Shown here: in pieces, positions 9,718 to 17,997 of the stretch
How the letters are laid out: every line of letters starts with the position of its first letter
Position numbering within the stretch: position 1 is the first letter of the stretch
Origin: Flavobacterium panici
GTDB lineage: Bacteria > Bacteroidota > Bacteroidia > Flavobacteriales > Flavobacteriaceae
Length of the DNA stretch: 64,000 nucleotides
Assembly: GCF_903819335.1 (NCBI RefSeq)
Contig: NZ_CAIJDE010000034.1
Location: 124,001-188,000 of the forward strand
Direction of reading: 5' to 3'
Program-made: the position numbers and the translations under genes
Notes under the pieces: model-generated
Databases searched by the model: none
What the model saw: the letters and a program-made list of their open reading frames with translations, nothing else
What the model was told of the DNA's origin: nothing

Positions 9718-10896
9718 ATGAATGTATTAAAACGTTGTATTTTTGGAATCGGCCTGTTAAGTGTGGCTTTAGTTTCAGTTCAATGCAAAAACGATAAAAA
9801 AATGGATTCGACAGTTTCAGATCAAAAAGCAGCGGTAACAATTGAAAAATCTTCTTATGGAACAACTGCAAAAGGAGAAAAAATCGATAGTTACAAGCTG
9901 AAAAACCAAAACGGAATGGAAGTAGATATCATCACTTTTGGTGGTATTATTACGGATTTAAAAGTTCCGAATAAAGAAGGAGTTTCTGAAAATGTGGTAA
10001 CTGGATTTAATTCTTTGGCAGAATACGAAAAAGAAAATCCGTTTTTTGGAGCCTTAATTGGAAGATTCGGAAACCGAATTGCTAAAGGAAAATTTACGTT
10101 AGACGGAAAAGAGTATCAATTAGCAATCAACAACGCTCCAAATGCTTTACACGGCGGACCAAAAGGTTTTTTTAAAGTAGTTTGGAAAGCTGAGGAAATT
10201 AAATCTGGTGAAACAGCTTCTTTAAAATTATCTTATTTAAGTAAAGATATGGAAGAAGGTTATCCCGGAAACCTAAAAGTTTTCGTAACATACACGTTGA
10301 CAAATAATAATGAGTTAGAGGTTTTGTATGAAGCAGAAACAGATAAAACAACGGTTGTCAATTTAACACAGCATACTTATTTCAATTTATCCGCAGATTT
10401 TTCGAAAACGATCTTAGATCACGAATTGACTTTAAATGCTGATAAAATTGTTCCGGTAGATGCAACTTTAATTCCAACGGGAAAATTAGAAGATGTTGCC
10501 AACACGCCTTTCGATTTTAGAAAACCAAAATTAATTGGAAAAGACATCGAAGTTAAAAACGAGCAATTAGAAAGAGGAAAAGGTTACGATCATTGCTGGG
10601 TATTGAACAATCCTGAAAAAGGAAAAACAATCATTGCAAAAGTATATCACGCACCAAGCGGAAGAGTTTTAGAAATGACTACAGATGAACCTGGAATTCA
10701 GTTTTACTCAGGAAATTTCCTTGATGGAACTTTACCAACGCGCGACGGAAAAACATACGCTCACAGAACCGGACTTTGTTTAGAAACTGAACATTATCCA
10801 GATTCTCCAAACCAGAAAAATTTCCCAACAACGGTTTTAAACCCGGGAGAAAAGTACAAAACTAAAACTACCTTTAAATTCTCAGTGAAGAAATAG
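9718..10896 (+). CDS. galM: Aldose 1-epimerase (mutarotase), lipoprotein
   Basis: A 392-residue galactose mutarotase-family protein with a lipoprotein signal (SVALVSVQC, Cys23), so it probably acts in the periplasm. It interconverts alpha and beta sugar anomers. Family motifs are present: GRFGNRIAKGKF, NALHGGPKGF (catalytic His region), QHTYFNLS, and the catalytic Glu in CLETEHYPDSPNQ. Being last in the arabinose locus, it probably prepares the arabinose anomer for uptake or for AraA. A strong terminator follows at 10932. Confidence 0.93.
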   Translation: MNVLKRCIFGIGLLSVALVSVQCKNDKKMDSTVSDQKAAVTIEKSSYGTTAKGEKIDSYKLKNQNGMEVDIITFGGIITDLKVPNKEGVSENVVTGFNSLAEYEKENPFFGALIGRFGNRIAKGKFTLDGKEYQLAINNAPNALHGGPKGFFKVVWKAEEIKSGETASLKLSYLSKDMEEGYPGNLKVFVTYTLTNNNELEVLYEAETDKTTVVNLTQHTYFNLSADFSKTILDHELTLNADKIVPVDATLIPTGKLEDVANTPFDFRKPKLIGKDIEVKNEQLERGKGYDHCWVLNNPEKGKTIIAKVYHAPSGRVLEMTTDEPGIQFYSGNFLDGTLPTRDGKTYAHRTGLCLETEHYPDSPNQKNFPTTVLNPGEKYKTKTTFKFSVKK

Positions 10897-10931
10897 TTTT
10901 AGAATTTGTTTATTAGTTTAATTCTCTAAGG

Positions 10932-10964
10932 AACCTCGAAAGTTTATGCTTTCGAGGTTTTTTA
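10932..10964 (+). terminator. Rho-independent terminator after galM
   Basis: A perfect 11-bp stem (AACCTCGAAAG against CTTTCGAGGTT) with a 6-base loop, followed by a T-run. It closes the arabinose locus. Confidence 0.85.
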
Positions 10965-11016
10965 TTTATAATATTTTAAAGTATACGTGTATTGATAAAG
11001 TAGATAAATTCTTTCT

Positions 11017-11024
11017 TAAATTTG
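11017..11024 (+). promoter_or_regulatory. Promoter -7 box (TAAATTTG) for the SEFIR gene
   Basis: Exact TAnnTTTG match with a TTG about 22 bp upstream. It would give a leader of about 100 bases before the start at 11129. Confidence 0.45.
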
Positions 11025-11128
11025 TTAAAATAATGTGACATTAAAAAACATCATTAATGGATATTGGTTGAGAAAAATTTAGCCATAATGAAATTAATTT
11101 AAGGGTAATTTTTTAAGAAGAAATATTT

Positions 11129-12385
11129 ATGATAAGTCAAGAAGAGTTATATCAATACTTAGCTAAGGAACAGTGGGAAGAGTTACTAGATATCTTGTAT
11201 AAGCATAAAGAGCAAATTAAAAATGATGCACTTTTAAATCATGCAGCCAAAACTTTTGAAACTGAATTTTTGAGAAAGACTCAAGGATATGATAAATCGA
11301 GAGTAGAAATAATAAAATATCTAGAAAAATTTATTTTGTTGCATCATGGAGGGTTTTATAAGCTTACGGATGAAAATTACAAAATATTAGTTATTGAAAT
11401 TGTTAAACGAAAAAAGCTAAAAGAGGCAAATGACTACGCAACTTTACTTCCAAATGAAGAAATTTGTAAAAAAGTAATTTCTGAATATAATTTTTTTAAA
11501 ATTAAAGAAGAAGGATTTAAACTTAAACAAACAAACAAACTACCTATGAATTGGATCGAAATTTATAATAGACTTTTTGAGTTGATTAATAATCAGGGCG
11601 ATCCTGCAACGTATTTTTCAGGACCGAGGTTTATAGATACAGTTAGACAATATGAGCCTTATTTTCCCGACTACGCTCAATTTATAAATCAAAGAAATAT
11701 TGAGGGGAAAAGTACGACAAGGAAAATTTTTTATTACGACATTTTGCTTGGTTTAAGTGATGAAGTGAGGATTAAGGTTGTTAATCGAATATTAGAAATA
11801 CTTAAACCATTTTCAAAAGATAAGGTTTTGGAAATTGAAAATATTATAGAAGATAGAAAACCTATATCAAAACCAGAACCAGAATTAATTTCTGATTCAA
11901 GAAGACCAATTGTTTTTATTTCATATTCTTGGGATAATGAACAACATAAAAAATGGGTTCTTGATTTGGCAGATAAACTTTGTGCAGATGGAATTGATGT
12001 TATATTGGATAGATATTATTTGAAACCAGGAGCTAGTTTGCCACATTTTGTAGAGGATAATTTGAATAAGGCAGATAGAGTAATAATAATTTTTACACCA
12101 AACTATAAATTAAAAGCAGATAAAAGAGCAGGAGGTGTAGGTTATGAGTATTCTATTATGAATGTTGAGCTATATAAAAATCAAACTTCAAATGAGAAAA
12201 TAATTCCAATATTAAGAGAAGGATCAGCAGAACAAAGTATTCCAACATTTATGCAGCAGTTTATTCATATAGACACTAGAAATGATGAGAATTTTTTAAA
12301 CAGTTACAATGACTTAATAAGAGAGATTTATAATGAACCAGAAATTAAAAAACCAATAATTGGAACAAAGCCTTTATTTGGATAA
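11129..12385 (+). CDS. SEFIR/TIR-domain protein, candidate defense effector
   Basis: A 418-residue cytoplasmic protein. Residues 1-250 are helical and match nothing I recognise. Residues about 260-385 form a SEFIR (TIR-like) domain: VFISYSWDNEQHKKWV, then DVILDRYYLKPGASL, then RVIIIFTPNYKLKAD, then GVGYEYSIM. E340 in the last motif is the likely NADase-type glutamate by analogy with TIR enzymes. Stand-alone SEFIR proteins (bSEFIR) are anti-phage proteins in other bacteria. The base composition is more AT-rich than the arabinose genes, and it is flanked by a terminator upstream and an OsmC gene 18 bp downstream, followed by a toxin-antitoxin pair. There is no Thoeris-type partner next to it. 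NAD cleavage and phage defense are inferences. Confidence 0.8.
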   Translation: MISQEELYQYLAKEQWEELLDILYKHKEQIKNDALLNHAAKTFETEFLRKTQGYDKSRVEIIKYLEKFILLHHGGFYKLTDENYKILVIEIVKRKKLKEANDYATLLPNEEICKKVISEYNFFKIKEEGFKLKQTNKLPMNWIEIYNRLFELINNQGDPATYFSGPRFIDTVRQYEPYFPDYAQFINQRNIEGKSTTRKIFYYDILLGLSDEVRIKVVNRILEILKPFSKDKVLEIENIIEDRKPISKPEPELISDSRRPIVFISYSWDNEQHKKWVLDLADKLCADGIDVILDRYYLKPGASLPHFVEDNLNKADRVIIIFTPNYKLKADKRAGGVGYEYSIMNVELYKNQTSNEKIIPILREGSAEQSIPTFMQQFIHIDTRNDENFLNSYNDLIREIYNEPEIKKPIIGTKPLFG

Positions 12386-12403
12386 AACTTAATTCGTTGA
12401 TCT

Positions 12404-12850
12404 ATGTTATTCAAAGCACAATTAAATTGGACTTCAAAACAAAAAACAGCTGAATCATCCAAAAAATTCTACAGCAAAAGCCATCAAATAAAAATTGAAG
12501 GGAAACCCGTTTTGGATATTTCAGCCGCTTTCAAAGGCGATCCTTTATTGTATAATCCTGAAGATTTATTGTTAAGCAGTTTAGTTTCCTGCCACATGAT
12601 GTCATACTTATATGTATGTTCTCAAAATGGAATAGAAGTTATTGAATATTCAGACAACGCAGAAGCAACTTTGGAAGTAAATCCAGATGGAAGCGGACGT
12701 TTTGTTGAGGTTAGATTGTATCCAAAAGTAAAAATTTCAAATCCAGATCAAATTGAATTAGCTTTAGAACTTCATAAAAAAGCAAATCAATTATGTTTTA
12801 TTGCTAATTCGTGTAATTTTCCTGTTTTGCATGAGGCGAGTTGTGAATAA
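12404..12850 (+). CDS. OsmC/Ohr-family protein
   Basis: A 148-residue OsmC-fold protein. The two conserved cysteines of the peroxidatic site are visible in LVSCHMMSYL and IANSCNFPV, in the usual spacing. Family members reduce organic hydroperoxides with a dithiol partner. The gene starts 18 bp after the SEFIR gene; I see no terminator or separate promoter in that gap, so co-transcription is possible. The subfamily (OsmC, YhfA or Ohr) is not resolved. Confidence 0.88.
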   Translation: MLFKAQLNWTSKQKTAESSKKFYSKSHQIKIEGKPVLDISAAFKGDPLLYNPEDLLLSSLVSCHMMSYLYVCSQNGIEVIEYSDNAEATLEVNPDGSGRFVEVRLYPKVKISNPDQIELALELHKKANQLCFIANSCNFPVLHEASCE

Positions 12851-12884
12851 TAGATAAAGAAATTTTTTTACGTACAGAAAAGCG

Positions 12885-12892
12885 TACATTTG
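12885..12892 (+). promoter_or_regulatory. Promoter -7 box (TACATTTG) with CGTACA repeats
   Basis: Exact TAnnTTTG match; the transcript would start near 12898, at or just before the antitoxin ATG. The hexamer CGTACA occurs twice, the second copy overlapping the box, so the repeat may be where the antitoxin binds to repress its own operon. Confidence 0.5.
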
Positions 12893-12898
12893 TAAAAA

Positions 12899-13177
12899 AT
12901 GAATTATATGAAAACAGTTAGTGTAACGGAATTTAGAGGAAATATTAAAAAATATCTTGATATAGCTGAATCTGAAAAGCTAGTTATACATAGAAGTAAA
13001 GGTCGATCTTTTGTTGTTGTTCCTTTAGATGAAGAAGATGATAATTCCTTATTAAGTAAAGAGCAGAAAGCAGCAATTGATGAAGCTTTGGAAGATGTGG
13101 CAAAAGGTAGAGTACAATCTCATCAAGATGTCATGGATGAAACTAAAAAACGTTTCCCACACTTATTCAATAGATAA
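12899..13177 (+). CDS. Type II antitoxin, Phd/YefM-like
   Basis: A 92-residue protein beginning MKTVSVTEFRGNIKKYLDIAE, the typical Phd/YefM DNA-binding N-terminus that dimerises and represses its operon. The acidic C-terminus (EALEDVAKGRVQSHQDVMDE) would wrap the toxin. The next gene, 3 bp away, encodes a RelE/ParE-fold toxin. Two in-frame ATGs exist (12899, 12908); the promoter box ends at 12892, so the message is leaderless from 12899 or starts from 12908 with a very short leader. Confidence 0.85.
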   Translation: MNYMKTVSVTEFRGNIKKYLDIAESEKLVIHRSKGRSFVVVPLDEEDDNSLLSKEQKAAIDEALEDVAKGRVQSHQDVMDETKKRFPHLFNR

Positions 13178-13180
13178 TTC

Positions 13181-13474
13181 ATGATAAGAATAATTTGGAC
13201 AAAGATTGCAAAAAATGATTATTGGAAGAATATAGAGTATTTAGAAAAAGAATGGACCTTGCAGGATGTTTATAATTTTATAGATAAAACAGATGCTTTA
13301 GTAGATTTGTTGTTAAAGCAAAATTTAACTTTCAAACCAACGAATTATAAAGACGTATTTCAGATTCCAGTTACCAAACAAGTAACATTATACTATAAAA
13401 TTTTAAAAAATAATGATATTGAACTTTTAAGATTTTGGAATACCTACCAAAATCCTAAAAAATTAAAGCTGTAA
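13181..13474 (+). CDS. Type II toxin, RelE/ParE superfamily
   Basis: A 97-residue small basic protein with the RelE/ParE order: strand IIRIIWTKIAKNDYW, helices, then VTKQVTLYYKILKNNDIELLRFW, the usual C-terminal beta-sheet. It follows the antitoxin gene immediately. Whether it cuts mRNA on the ribosome (RelE) or poisons gyrase (ParE) cannot be read from the sequence. Confidence 0.82.
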   Translation: MIRIIWTKIAKNDYWKNIEYLEKEWTLQDVYNFIDKTDALVDLLLKQNLTFKPTNYKDVFQIPVTKQVTLYYKILKNNDIELLRFWNTYQNPKKLKL

Positions 13475-13571
13475 TTTTTCTCTACGATAGATTTTGTGTT
13501 GTTAAATTGACTGATATTAAATGAATTTATATAACTTATATGGTGGAAATAATCTTTCCTAAAACTAAAAA

Positions 13572-13599
13572 AACCTCTTCCGTTAAGAAGAGGTTTTTT
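13572..13599 (-). terminator. Bidirectional terminator of tRNA-Leu and the TA operon
   Basis: A 9-bp perfect stem (AACCTCTTC against GAAGAGGTT) with T-runs on both strands, between the convergent toxin-antitoxin operon and the tRNA. Confidence 0.8.
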
Positions 13600-13600
13600 G

Positions 13601-13680
13601 TACCCGGAGCCGGAGTCGAACCGGCACGGTTTCCCACAGGTGTTTGAGACCAGCGCGTCTACCAATTCCGCCATCCGGGC
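13601..13680 (-). tRNA. tRNA-Leu (anticodon CAA)
   Basis: On the minus strand an 80-base type II tRNA folds with acceptor GCCCGGA against TCCGGGT, D-loop AATTGGTAGACGC, anticodon loop CTCAAAC (CAA, reads UUG), a long variable arm and T-arm GGTTCGACTCC. The discriminator base is A and CCA is not encoded. The anticodon stem CTGGT/ACCTG has one T-T mismatch at its second pair. Confidence 0.93.
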
Positions 13681-13839
13681 TTAGCAGACGAAAAAATAAT
13701 GATAAATCAGTTATTTTAACGCAATAGAATGAGATCAAAAATGTGCCCATTCCTTTAACACGGTGCAAATGTAAAAAATAAAATTAAATCATCTACTAAA
13801 AATACTTAAATATTTCCTTTCAGTGTCCAATAAATTTTA

Positions 13840-13847
13840 TAAATTTG
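13840..13847 (+). promoter_or_regulatory. prs promoter -7 box (TAAATTTG)
   Basis: Exact TAnnTTTG match, 51 bp before the prs ATG. Because the transcript would begin near 13853, coding upstream of 13899 is excluded. Confidence 0.65.
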
Positions 13848-13898
13848 CACCTCGCTAAAACGACGCACACACAACTAACTACAAAACAACAAATTATA

Positions 13899-14840
13899 AT
13901 GTCGCACCTAGAACCAGAAGCTAAAATTTTTGCTTGTTCACAAAGTGTTTATCTTGCAGAAAAAATTGCAGAACAATACGGAATTCCGTTAGGAAAAGTA
14001 ACGATGTCAACGTATAGTGACGGAGAATTTCAGCCGTCTTACGAAGAGTCAATCAGAGGATTACGTGTTTTTATTGTGTGTTCAACTTTCCCATCTGCAG
14101 ATAATTTGATGGAATTGTTATTAATGATTGATGCGGCAAAACGTGCATCAGCAAGACATATTACTGCTGTTATGCCTTATTTTGGTTGGGCAAGACAGGA
14201 TAGGAAAGACAAACCAAGAGTGCCGATTGGAGCGAAGTTAGTAGCAAATCTATTAACCGCTGCAGGAGCAACAAGAATCATGACAATGGATTTGCATGCA
14301 GATCAAATTCAGGGATTCTTTGAAAAACCGGTAGATCATTTATTTGCATCTACAATCTTTTTGCCTTATGTGCAGAGTTTAAATTTAGAAAATTTGACTA
14401 TTGCCTCTCCAGATATGGGAGGATCAAAAAGAGCTTATGCTTACTCTAAGTTTTTAGAATCAGATGTAGTAATCTGTTATAAACAAAGAAAAGCAGCCAA
14501 CGTTATCGACACTATGGAATTGATTGGTGAAGTAAAAGGTCGTAACGTAATATTAGTAGACGACATGATCGATACAGGAGGAACTTTAGCAAAAGCTGCC
14601 GACTTAATGATCGAAAAAGGAGCGCTAAGCGTAAGAGCAATTTGTACACACGCTATTTTATCAGGCGGTGCATATGAGAAAATTGAAAATTCGAAATTAA
14701 CAGAATTAATCGTTACTGATTCAATCCCGTTAAAGAAAGAATCAAATAAAATCAGAGTAGTGAGTTGTGCACCTCTTTTTGCAGAAGTTATGCACATGGT
14801 GCACCACAACAATTCCATTAGTGGAAAATTTATAATGTAA
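13899..14840 (+). CDS. prs: Ribose-phosphate pyrophosphokinase
   Basis: A 313-residue enzyme making PRPP from ribose-5-phosphate and ATP, the shared precursor of purines, pyrimidines, histidine, tryptophan and NAD. Visible are the flexible-loop region YFGWARQDRKDKPR, the phosphate-region DLHADQIQGFF and the PRPP loop VILVDDMIDTGGTL. The ATG at 13899 (MSHLEPEAKIF) gives the standard length (about 315); an upstream frame extension would start inside the promoter. rplY follows after 120 bp holding an imperfect inverted repeat (TAGGCTTTAAGC against GCATAAAGCCTA). Confidence 0.96.
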   Translation: MSHLEPEAKIFACSQSVYLAEKIAEQYGIPLGKVTMSTYSDGEFQPSYEESIRGLRVFIVCSTFPSADNLMELLLMIDAAKRASARHITAVMPYFGWARQDRKDKPRVPIGAKLVANLLTAAGATRIMTMDLHADQIQGFFEKPVDHLFASTIFLPYVQSLNLENLTIASPDMGGSKRAYAYSKFLESDVVICYKQRKAANVIDTMELIGEVKGRNVILVDDMIDTGGTLAKAADLMIEKGALSVRAICTHAILSGGAYEKIENSKLTELIVTDSIPLKKESNKIRVVSCAPLFAEVMHMVHHNNSISGKFIM

Positions 14841-14960
14841 AAGCAGTATGCTGTAGGCTTTAAGCCGTAAGCTTTTGTTTATATTTTAAAAAGCATAAAG
14901 CCTAGTGCCTAAAGCTTAAAGCAAATTAAGAATATTTATTAATAACTATATTTTTTTACA

Positions 14961-15572
14961 ATGAAATCGATTACAATTAAAGGATCAGAAAGAGAAAGCG
15001 TGGGCAAAGTGTCAACTAAAGCCTTACGTAATGCTGGAGCGGTTCCTTGCGTGTTATACGGAGGAAATCAGGCAGTACATTTCTCAGCGGACGCTGCGGC
15101 ATTCAAAAACTTGGTTTACACTCCAAACGCTCACACAGTTGTGATCGAACTTGGAAAAGGAAAATCATTCAATGCAATTTTGCAAGACATTCAGGTTCAC
15201 CCTGTATCTGACAAAATTTTACACATTGACTTCTTCCAATTATTTGATGACAAAGAAATCACAATGGAAGTTCCTGTGAAAATTGTTGGTACATCTAAAG
15301 GTGTTCTTGCTGGAGGTGTTTTACGTTTAAACACTCGTAAATTAAAAGTAAAAGCTTTACCTAAAAATCTTCCTGATTTTGTTGAAGCTGATATTACTCC
15401 ACTTGAAATGGGTAACAAATTATACGTTACTAAAGTTGGTGCTCCAGAATACAAAATCATGCACCCAGACAACACAGTTGTTGCTCAAGTAAGAATTTCT
15501 CGTGCTGCTATGAAAGCTGCTCAAGAAGCTGCAAAAGCTGCAAAAGCTCCTGCAAAAGGAAAGAAAAAATAA
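14961..15572 (+). CDS. rplY: 50S ribosomal protein L25 (CTC/TL5 type)
   Basis: A 203-residue long-form L25 that binds 5S rRNA. The N-terminal L25 domain ([29 protein letters not shown]) is followed by the beta-rich CTC domain and a C-terminal Ala/Lys tail ([14 protein letters not shown]) of the kind seen in Bacteroidota. A strong terminator follows. The prs-rplY-pth order is common in this phylum. Confidence 0.95.
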   Translation: MKSITIKGSERESVGKVSTKALRNAGAVPCVLYGGNQAVHFSADAAAFKNLVYTPNAHTVVIELGKGKSFNAILQDIQVHPVSDKILHIDFFQLFDDKEITMEVPVKIVGTSKGVLAGGVLRLNTRKLKVKALPKNLPDFVEADITPLEMGNKLYVTKVGAPEYKIMHPDNTVVAQVRISRAAMKAAQEAAKAAKAPAKGKKK

Positions 15573-15594
15573 TTTTTTTTCAACTCAATACAAA

Positions 15595-15628
15595 AAGCCC
15601 CAATCTTACGATTGGGGCTTTTTTTTGA
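15595..15628 (+). terminator. Rho-independent terminator after rplY
   Basis: An 11-bp perfect stem (AAGCCCCAATC against GATTGGGGCTT) with a TTAC loop, followed by a run of T. Confidence 0.9.
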
Positions 15629-15904
15629 GTTTCTAAGTTTCTAAGGTGCTGAGATACTAAGTTTTTTCATTGCTGTCAAGCTGAGCGAAGTCGAAGCCCG
15701 CACAAAGTATTAAATTTAGATTATCGAACACCTTACGGTCCTTCTCCGGAGACTTTGGGATCGCTCAGGATAACAATATTGAACATACAAATAAAAATCA
15801 GTGTAAACCAGTTTCATCCGCGTCATCTGTGTGCCATTCTTAACAATCTTCGCTGTTAAAAATAATTATCTAATTAACCAATTGGCACATTCTCTAATTA
15901 ATCT
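15629..15904. other. Gene-free stretch with degenerate repeats
   Basis: The stretch between the rplY terminator and the pth promoter holds no credible gene. It contains a TTTCTAAG repeat (15630-15660), a segment with AAGCTGAGCGAAGTCGAAGC and GGGATCGCTCAGGATAAC half-sites (about 15675-15772), and a CATCCGCGTCATCTGTGTGC segment (15806-15836) that has a relative at 3402-3424 (CCGCGTCCTCTGCGTGCC). These look like remnants of dispersed non-coding elements. Confidence 0.5.
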
Positions 15905-15912
15905 TACTTTTG
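15905..15912 (+). promoter_or_regulatory. pth promoter -7 box (TACTTTTG)
   Basis: Exact TAnnTTTG match. The transcript would start at about 15918, on the first in-frame ATG, which favours the next ATG at 15978 as the translation start. Confidence 0.6.
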
Positions 15913-15977
15913 CAAACATGATAAAATGGATAACAAAACTGTTTTCATCAACACAAAAAGAAGAGAACATAGATAAT

Positions 15978-16544
15978 ATGAAGAAATATTTAATCGTTGG
16001 TTTAGGAAATATTGGAGCCGAATACGTAAACACAAGACACAATATTGGATTTAAAGTATTAGACTTTTTAGCCAGAAAAGAAAGCCTGTCATTTGAAACC
16101 GTAAAACTAGGATCTTTAGCCGAATATAAGTTTAAAGGAAGAACATTTCTTCTGCTTAAACCAAACACTTACATGAACCTTAGCGGAAAAGCAGTAAAAT
16201 ACTGGATGGATAAAGAGAATATTCCGCTGGAAAATATTCTTGTAATTACAGATGATTTAAACCTGTCATTCGGAACCATCAGAATCAAACCAAAAGGAAG
16301 CGATGGAGGCCATAACGGATTAAAAAACATTAATCTCGTTTTGAATACACAGCAATATACCCGTTTTAGATTTGGAATCAGCGATCAATTTAAAAAAGGA
16401 CAGCAGATAGATTATGTTTTGGGAGAATGGAATGATGATGAAAATTCGAAATTACCGGAACGTTTAGAAACTTCAGCCGAAATTATTAGATCTTTTGGAA
16501 CGGCAGGATTAGAAAATACCATGACAACGTTTAATGGAAAATAA
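15978..16544 (+). CDS. pth: Peptidyl-tRNA hydrolase
   Basis: A 188-residue enzyme that releases peptidyl groups from tRNA after aborted translation. It starts KYLIVGLGNIGAEYVNTRHN, with catalytic His21 in TRHNIGF and the conserved Asn of KPNTYMNLSG; DDLNLSFG and GSDGGHNGLKNI are also intact. An upstream in-frame ATG (15918, adding 20 residues) is possible, but it coincides with the predicted transcript start, whereas 15978 gives the family length and has an A-rich upstream context. Confidence 0.94.
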   Translation: MKKYLIVGLGNIGAEYVNTRHNIGFKVLDFLARKESLSFETVKLGSLAEYKFKGRTFLLLKPNTYMNLSGKAVKYWMDKENIPLENILVITDDLNLSFGTIRIKPKGSDGGHNGLKNINLVLNTQQYTRFRFGISDQFKKGQQIDYVLGEWNDDENSKLPERLETSAEIIRSFGTAGLENTMTTFNGK

Positions 16545-16639
16545 AGATTTTCAGTTATTTATATTAAAAAAAATCAATTTATCAATTAATTAAATTGAAT
16601 TATAACGAAATAGTATTTTCAATTACAAAGTTAAATGTC

Positions 16640-16647
16640 TAAATTTG
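16640..16647 (+). promoter_or_regulatory. sod promoter -7 box (TAAATTTG)
   Basis: Exact TAnnTTTG match, 36 bp before the superoxide dismutase start codon. Confidence 0.6.
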
Positions 16648-16683
16648 GGATAAATTATTATAAACCATAAAAATCCTTATATC

Positions 16684-17295
16684 ATGGCTTTTGAATTACC
16701 ACAATTACCTTATGCATATGATGCATTAGAACCACATATTGATGCGCGTACAATGGAGATCCACCATACAAAGCACCACAATGCATACACTACAAATCTT
16801 AACGCTGCTATCGCAGGAACAGATTTAGAGGGAAAAACAATCGAAAATATCTTAATTAACTTAGATAAATCAAACGCTGCAGTTCGTAACAATGGTGGAG
16901 GTTTTTACAACCACAACTTGTTTTGGACAGTAATGTCTCCAAACGGAGGAGGATTACCAACAGGAGATTTATTAGCTGCTATCGAAGATTCTTTTGGAAC
17001 TTTTGAAGAATTTAAAGCAAAATTCGCTAAAGCCGGAGCAACTCAGTTTGGTTCAGGATGGGCTTGGTTAACAGTACTTAAAGGAGGAAAATTAGAAGTT
17101 GTAGGTACTCCAAATCAAGATAATCCATTAATGCCGGAAGTTGCTGGTAATGGTGGAACTCCAATCTTAGGAATGGACGTTTGGGAACATGCTTACTATT
17201 TAAACTACCAAAACAGAAGACCGGATTATATTGAAGCTTTCTTTAGTGTAATTAACTGGACAGAAGTTGCTAGAAGATATGCTTTAGACAAATAA
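16684..17295 (+). CDS. Superoxide dismutase, Fe/Mn type
   Basis: A 203-residue cytoplasmic Fe/Mn superoxide dismutase. The four metal ligands are visible: H27 in [10 protein letters not shown]77 in FYNHNLFW, and D165 and H169 in [20 protein letters not shown] provides the active-site Gln found in Mn-type and cambialistic members, but metal preference cannot be settled from sequence. No signal peptide. A single-gene unit with its own promoter and terminator. Confidence 0.96.
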   Translation: MAFELPQLPYAYDALEPHIDARTMEIHHTKHHNAYTTNLNAAIAGTDLEGKTIENILINLDKSNAAVRNNGGGFYNHNLFWTVMSPNGGGLPTGDLLAAIEDSFGTFEEFKAKFAKAGATQFGSGWAWLTVLKGGKLEVVGTPNQDNPLMPEVAGNGGTPILGMDVWEHAYYLNYQNRRPDYIEAFFSVINWTEVARRYALDK

Positions 17296-17321
17296 GAAGA
17301 TAGAGCAAAGAATAAAGAGAA

Positions 17322-17357
17322 AAGACGGATGACTAAAAAGTTATCCGTCTTTTTTTA
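17322..17357 (+). terminator. Terminator after sod
   Basis: A 9-bp perfect stem (AAGACGGAT against ATCCGTCTT), 12-base loop and T-run. It sits between convergent genes and may also serve the minus-strand lipoprotein gene. Confidence 0.75.
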
Positions 17358-17359
17358 TT

Positions 17360-17665
17360 TTACCATTTTCCGAAGAAACTGTTGATGTCAAAATAATATT
17401 TAACCTCTTCTCCTTTTTCATTGGTTAAATTTAATAAATCGTAATGTTTATTTCCTTCACTTAATAGAGCTTGTCCGTTCATTTTGCAATTAGGACAAAG
17501 CTGTCTCACAATTTGATATTCTTCTGAAACACTTTTTACTTTGATGGCATTTTTAATAGAACTGCCATCTTTAGTTGTATTTGCAGTAGTAGATTTTGTT
17601 CCGGAACAACTGATAAAAGAAAGACTTAGGATAATAAGAATAAAAAACTTTTTAAGAAATTGCAT
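17360..17665 (-). CDS. Small putative lipoprotein, unknown function
   Basis: A 101-residue protein with a lipoprotein signal (LILSLSFISC, Cys20), a Ser/Thr-rich linker and a short domain with a CPNCK motif and the segment EGNKHYDLLNLTNEKGEEVKYYF. The two Cys could bind a metal or form a disulfide. It lies alone, convergent with sod, next to the small-RNA units. I do not recognise the family. Confidence 0.7.
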   Translation of the reverse strand: MQFLKKFFILIILSLSFISCSGTKSTTANTTKDGSSIKNAIKVKSVSEEYQIVRQLCPNCKMNGQALLSEGNKHYDLLNLTNEKGEEVKYYFDINSFFGKW

Positions 17666-17737
17666 ATGATTGGTTTAAATAATTGAAGTGCGATATTAAT
17701 AATTTTATAAACCGAAAAACTTTGATTTTATTGTAAT

Positions 17738-17807
17738 AAAAAAGGCGGAATCTCTTCCACCTTTTTTGCCCCAAATCTACCATAAACTTAACCTACTAAT
17801 GTTATGG
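17738..17807 (-). ncRNA. Small RNA-like unit, copy 2
   Basis: About 70 bases on the minus strand. It shares a run of about 45 identical bases with copy 1: a CCATAA...TTATGG stem, then TAGATTTGGGGC, then a terminator-like hairpin GGTGGAA-GAGA-TTCCGCC with T6. In this copy one stem pair is U-G instead of the U-A of copy 1; pairing is kept only in the minus-strand RNA (the plus strand would have a C-A mismatch). Upstream TACATTTA (17813-17820) is one base off the promoter consensus. It could be a trans-acting RNA; no target is proposed. Confidence 0.6.
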
Positions 17808-17922
17808 TTTTATAAATGTATGACAGTTATTTTTATTAAGAAAATTTTTCGGATGAAAGGTAAATATATCCGATGAAATGACTATAATATGTTAAAGGAG
17901 AAATACTTGAGTTTATTCCAAT

Positions 17923-17993
17923 AAAAAAGGTGGAATCTCTTCCACCCTTTTTGCCCCAAATCTACCATAAACTTAACCTACTAATGTTATGGT
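17923..17993 (-). ncRNA. Small RNA-like unit, copy 1
   Basis: About 71 bases on the minus strand with its own exact promoter box TACTTTTG (17998-18005), a CCATAA...TTATGG stem (17965-17992), a GGGGC-A5 spacer, and a perfect 7-bp terminator hairpin closed by a GAGA tetraloop of GNRA type and a T6 tract. No ATG-started frame of useful length exists in it. It lies 100 bp downstream of purF but has a separate promoter, so it is more likely an independent RNA than a purF trailer. Whether it matches a catalogued Bacteroidetes RNA such as Flavo-1 cannot be told from sequence reading. Confidence 0.65.
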
Positions 17994-17997
17994 TTCC

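Noticed and set aside
11129..13474. A Thoeris system built on the SEFIR/TIR protein
   Set aside because: No ThsA-type sirtuin or NAD-binding effector is adjacent; the next genes are OsmC and a TA pair.
13845..13898. N-terminal extension of prs
   Set aside because: It overlaps the TAAATTTG promoter box, and Prs homologues begin at MSHLEPEAKIF.
17738..17993. Reading the two repeat units as plus-strand terminators or as coding
   Set aside because: On the plus strand copy 2 has a C-A mismatch in the hairpin; promoter boxes and the T-tract fit the minus strand only, and no frame of useful length exists.
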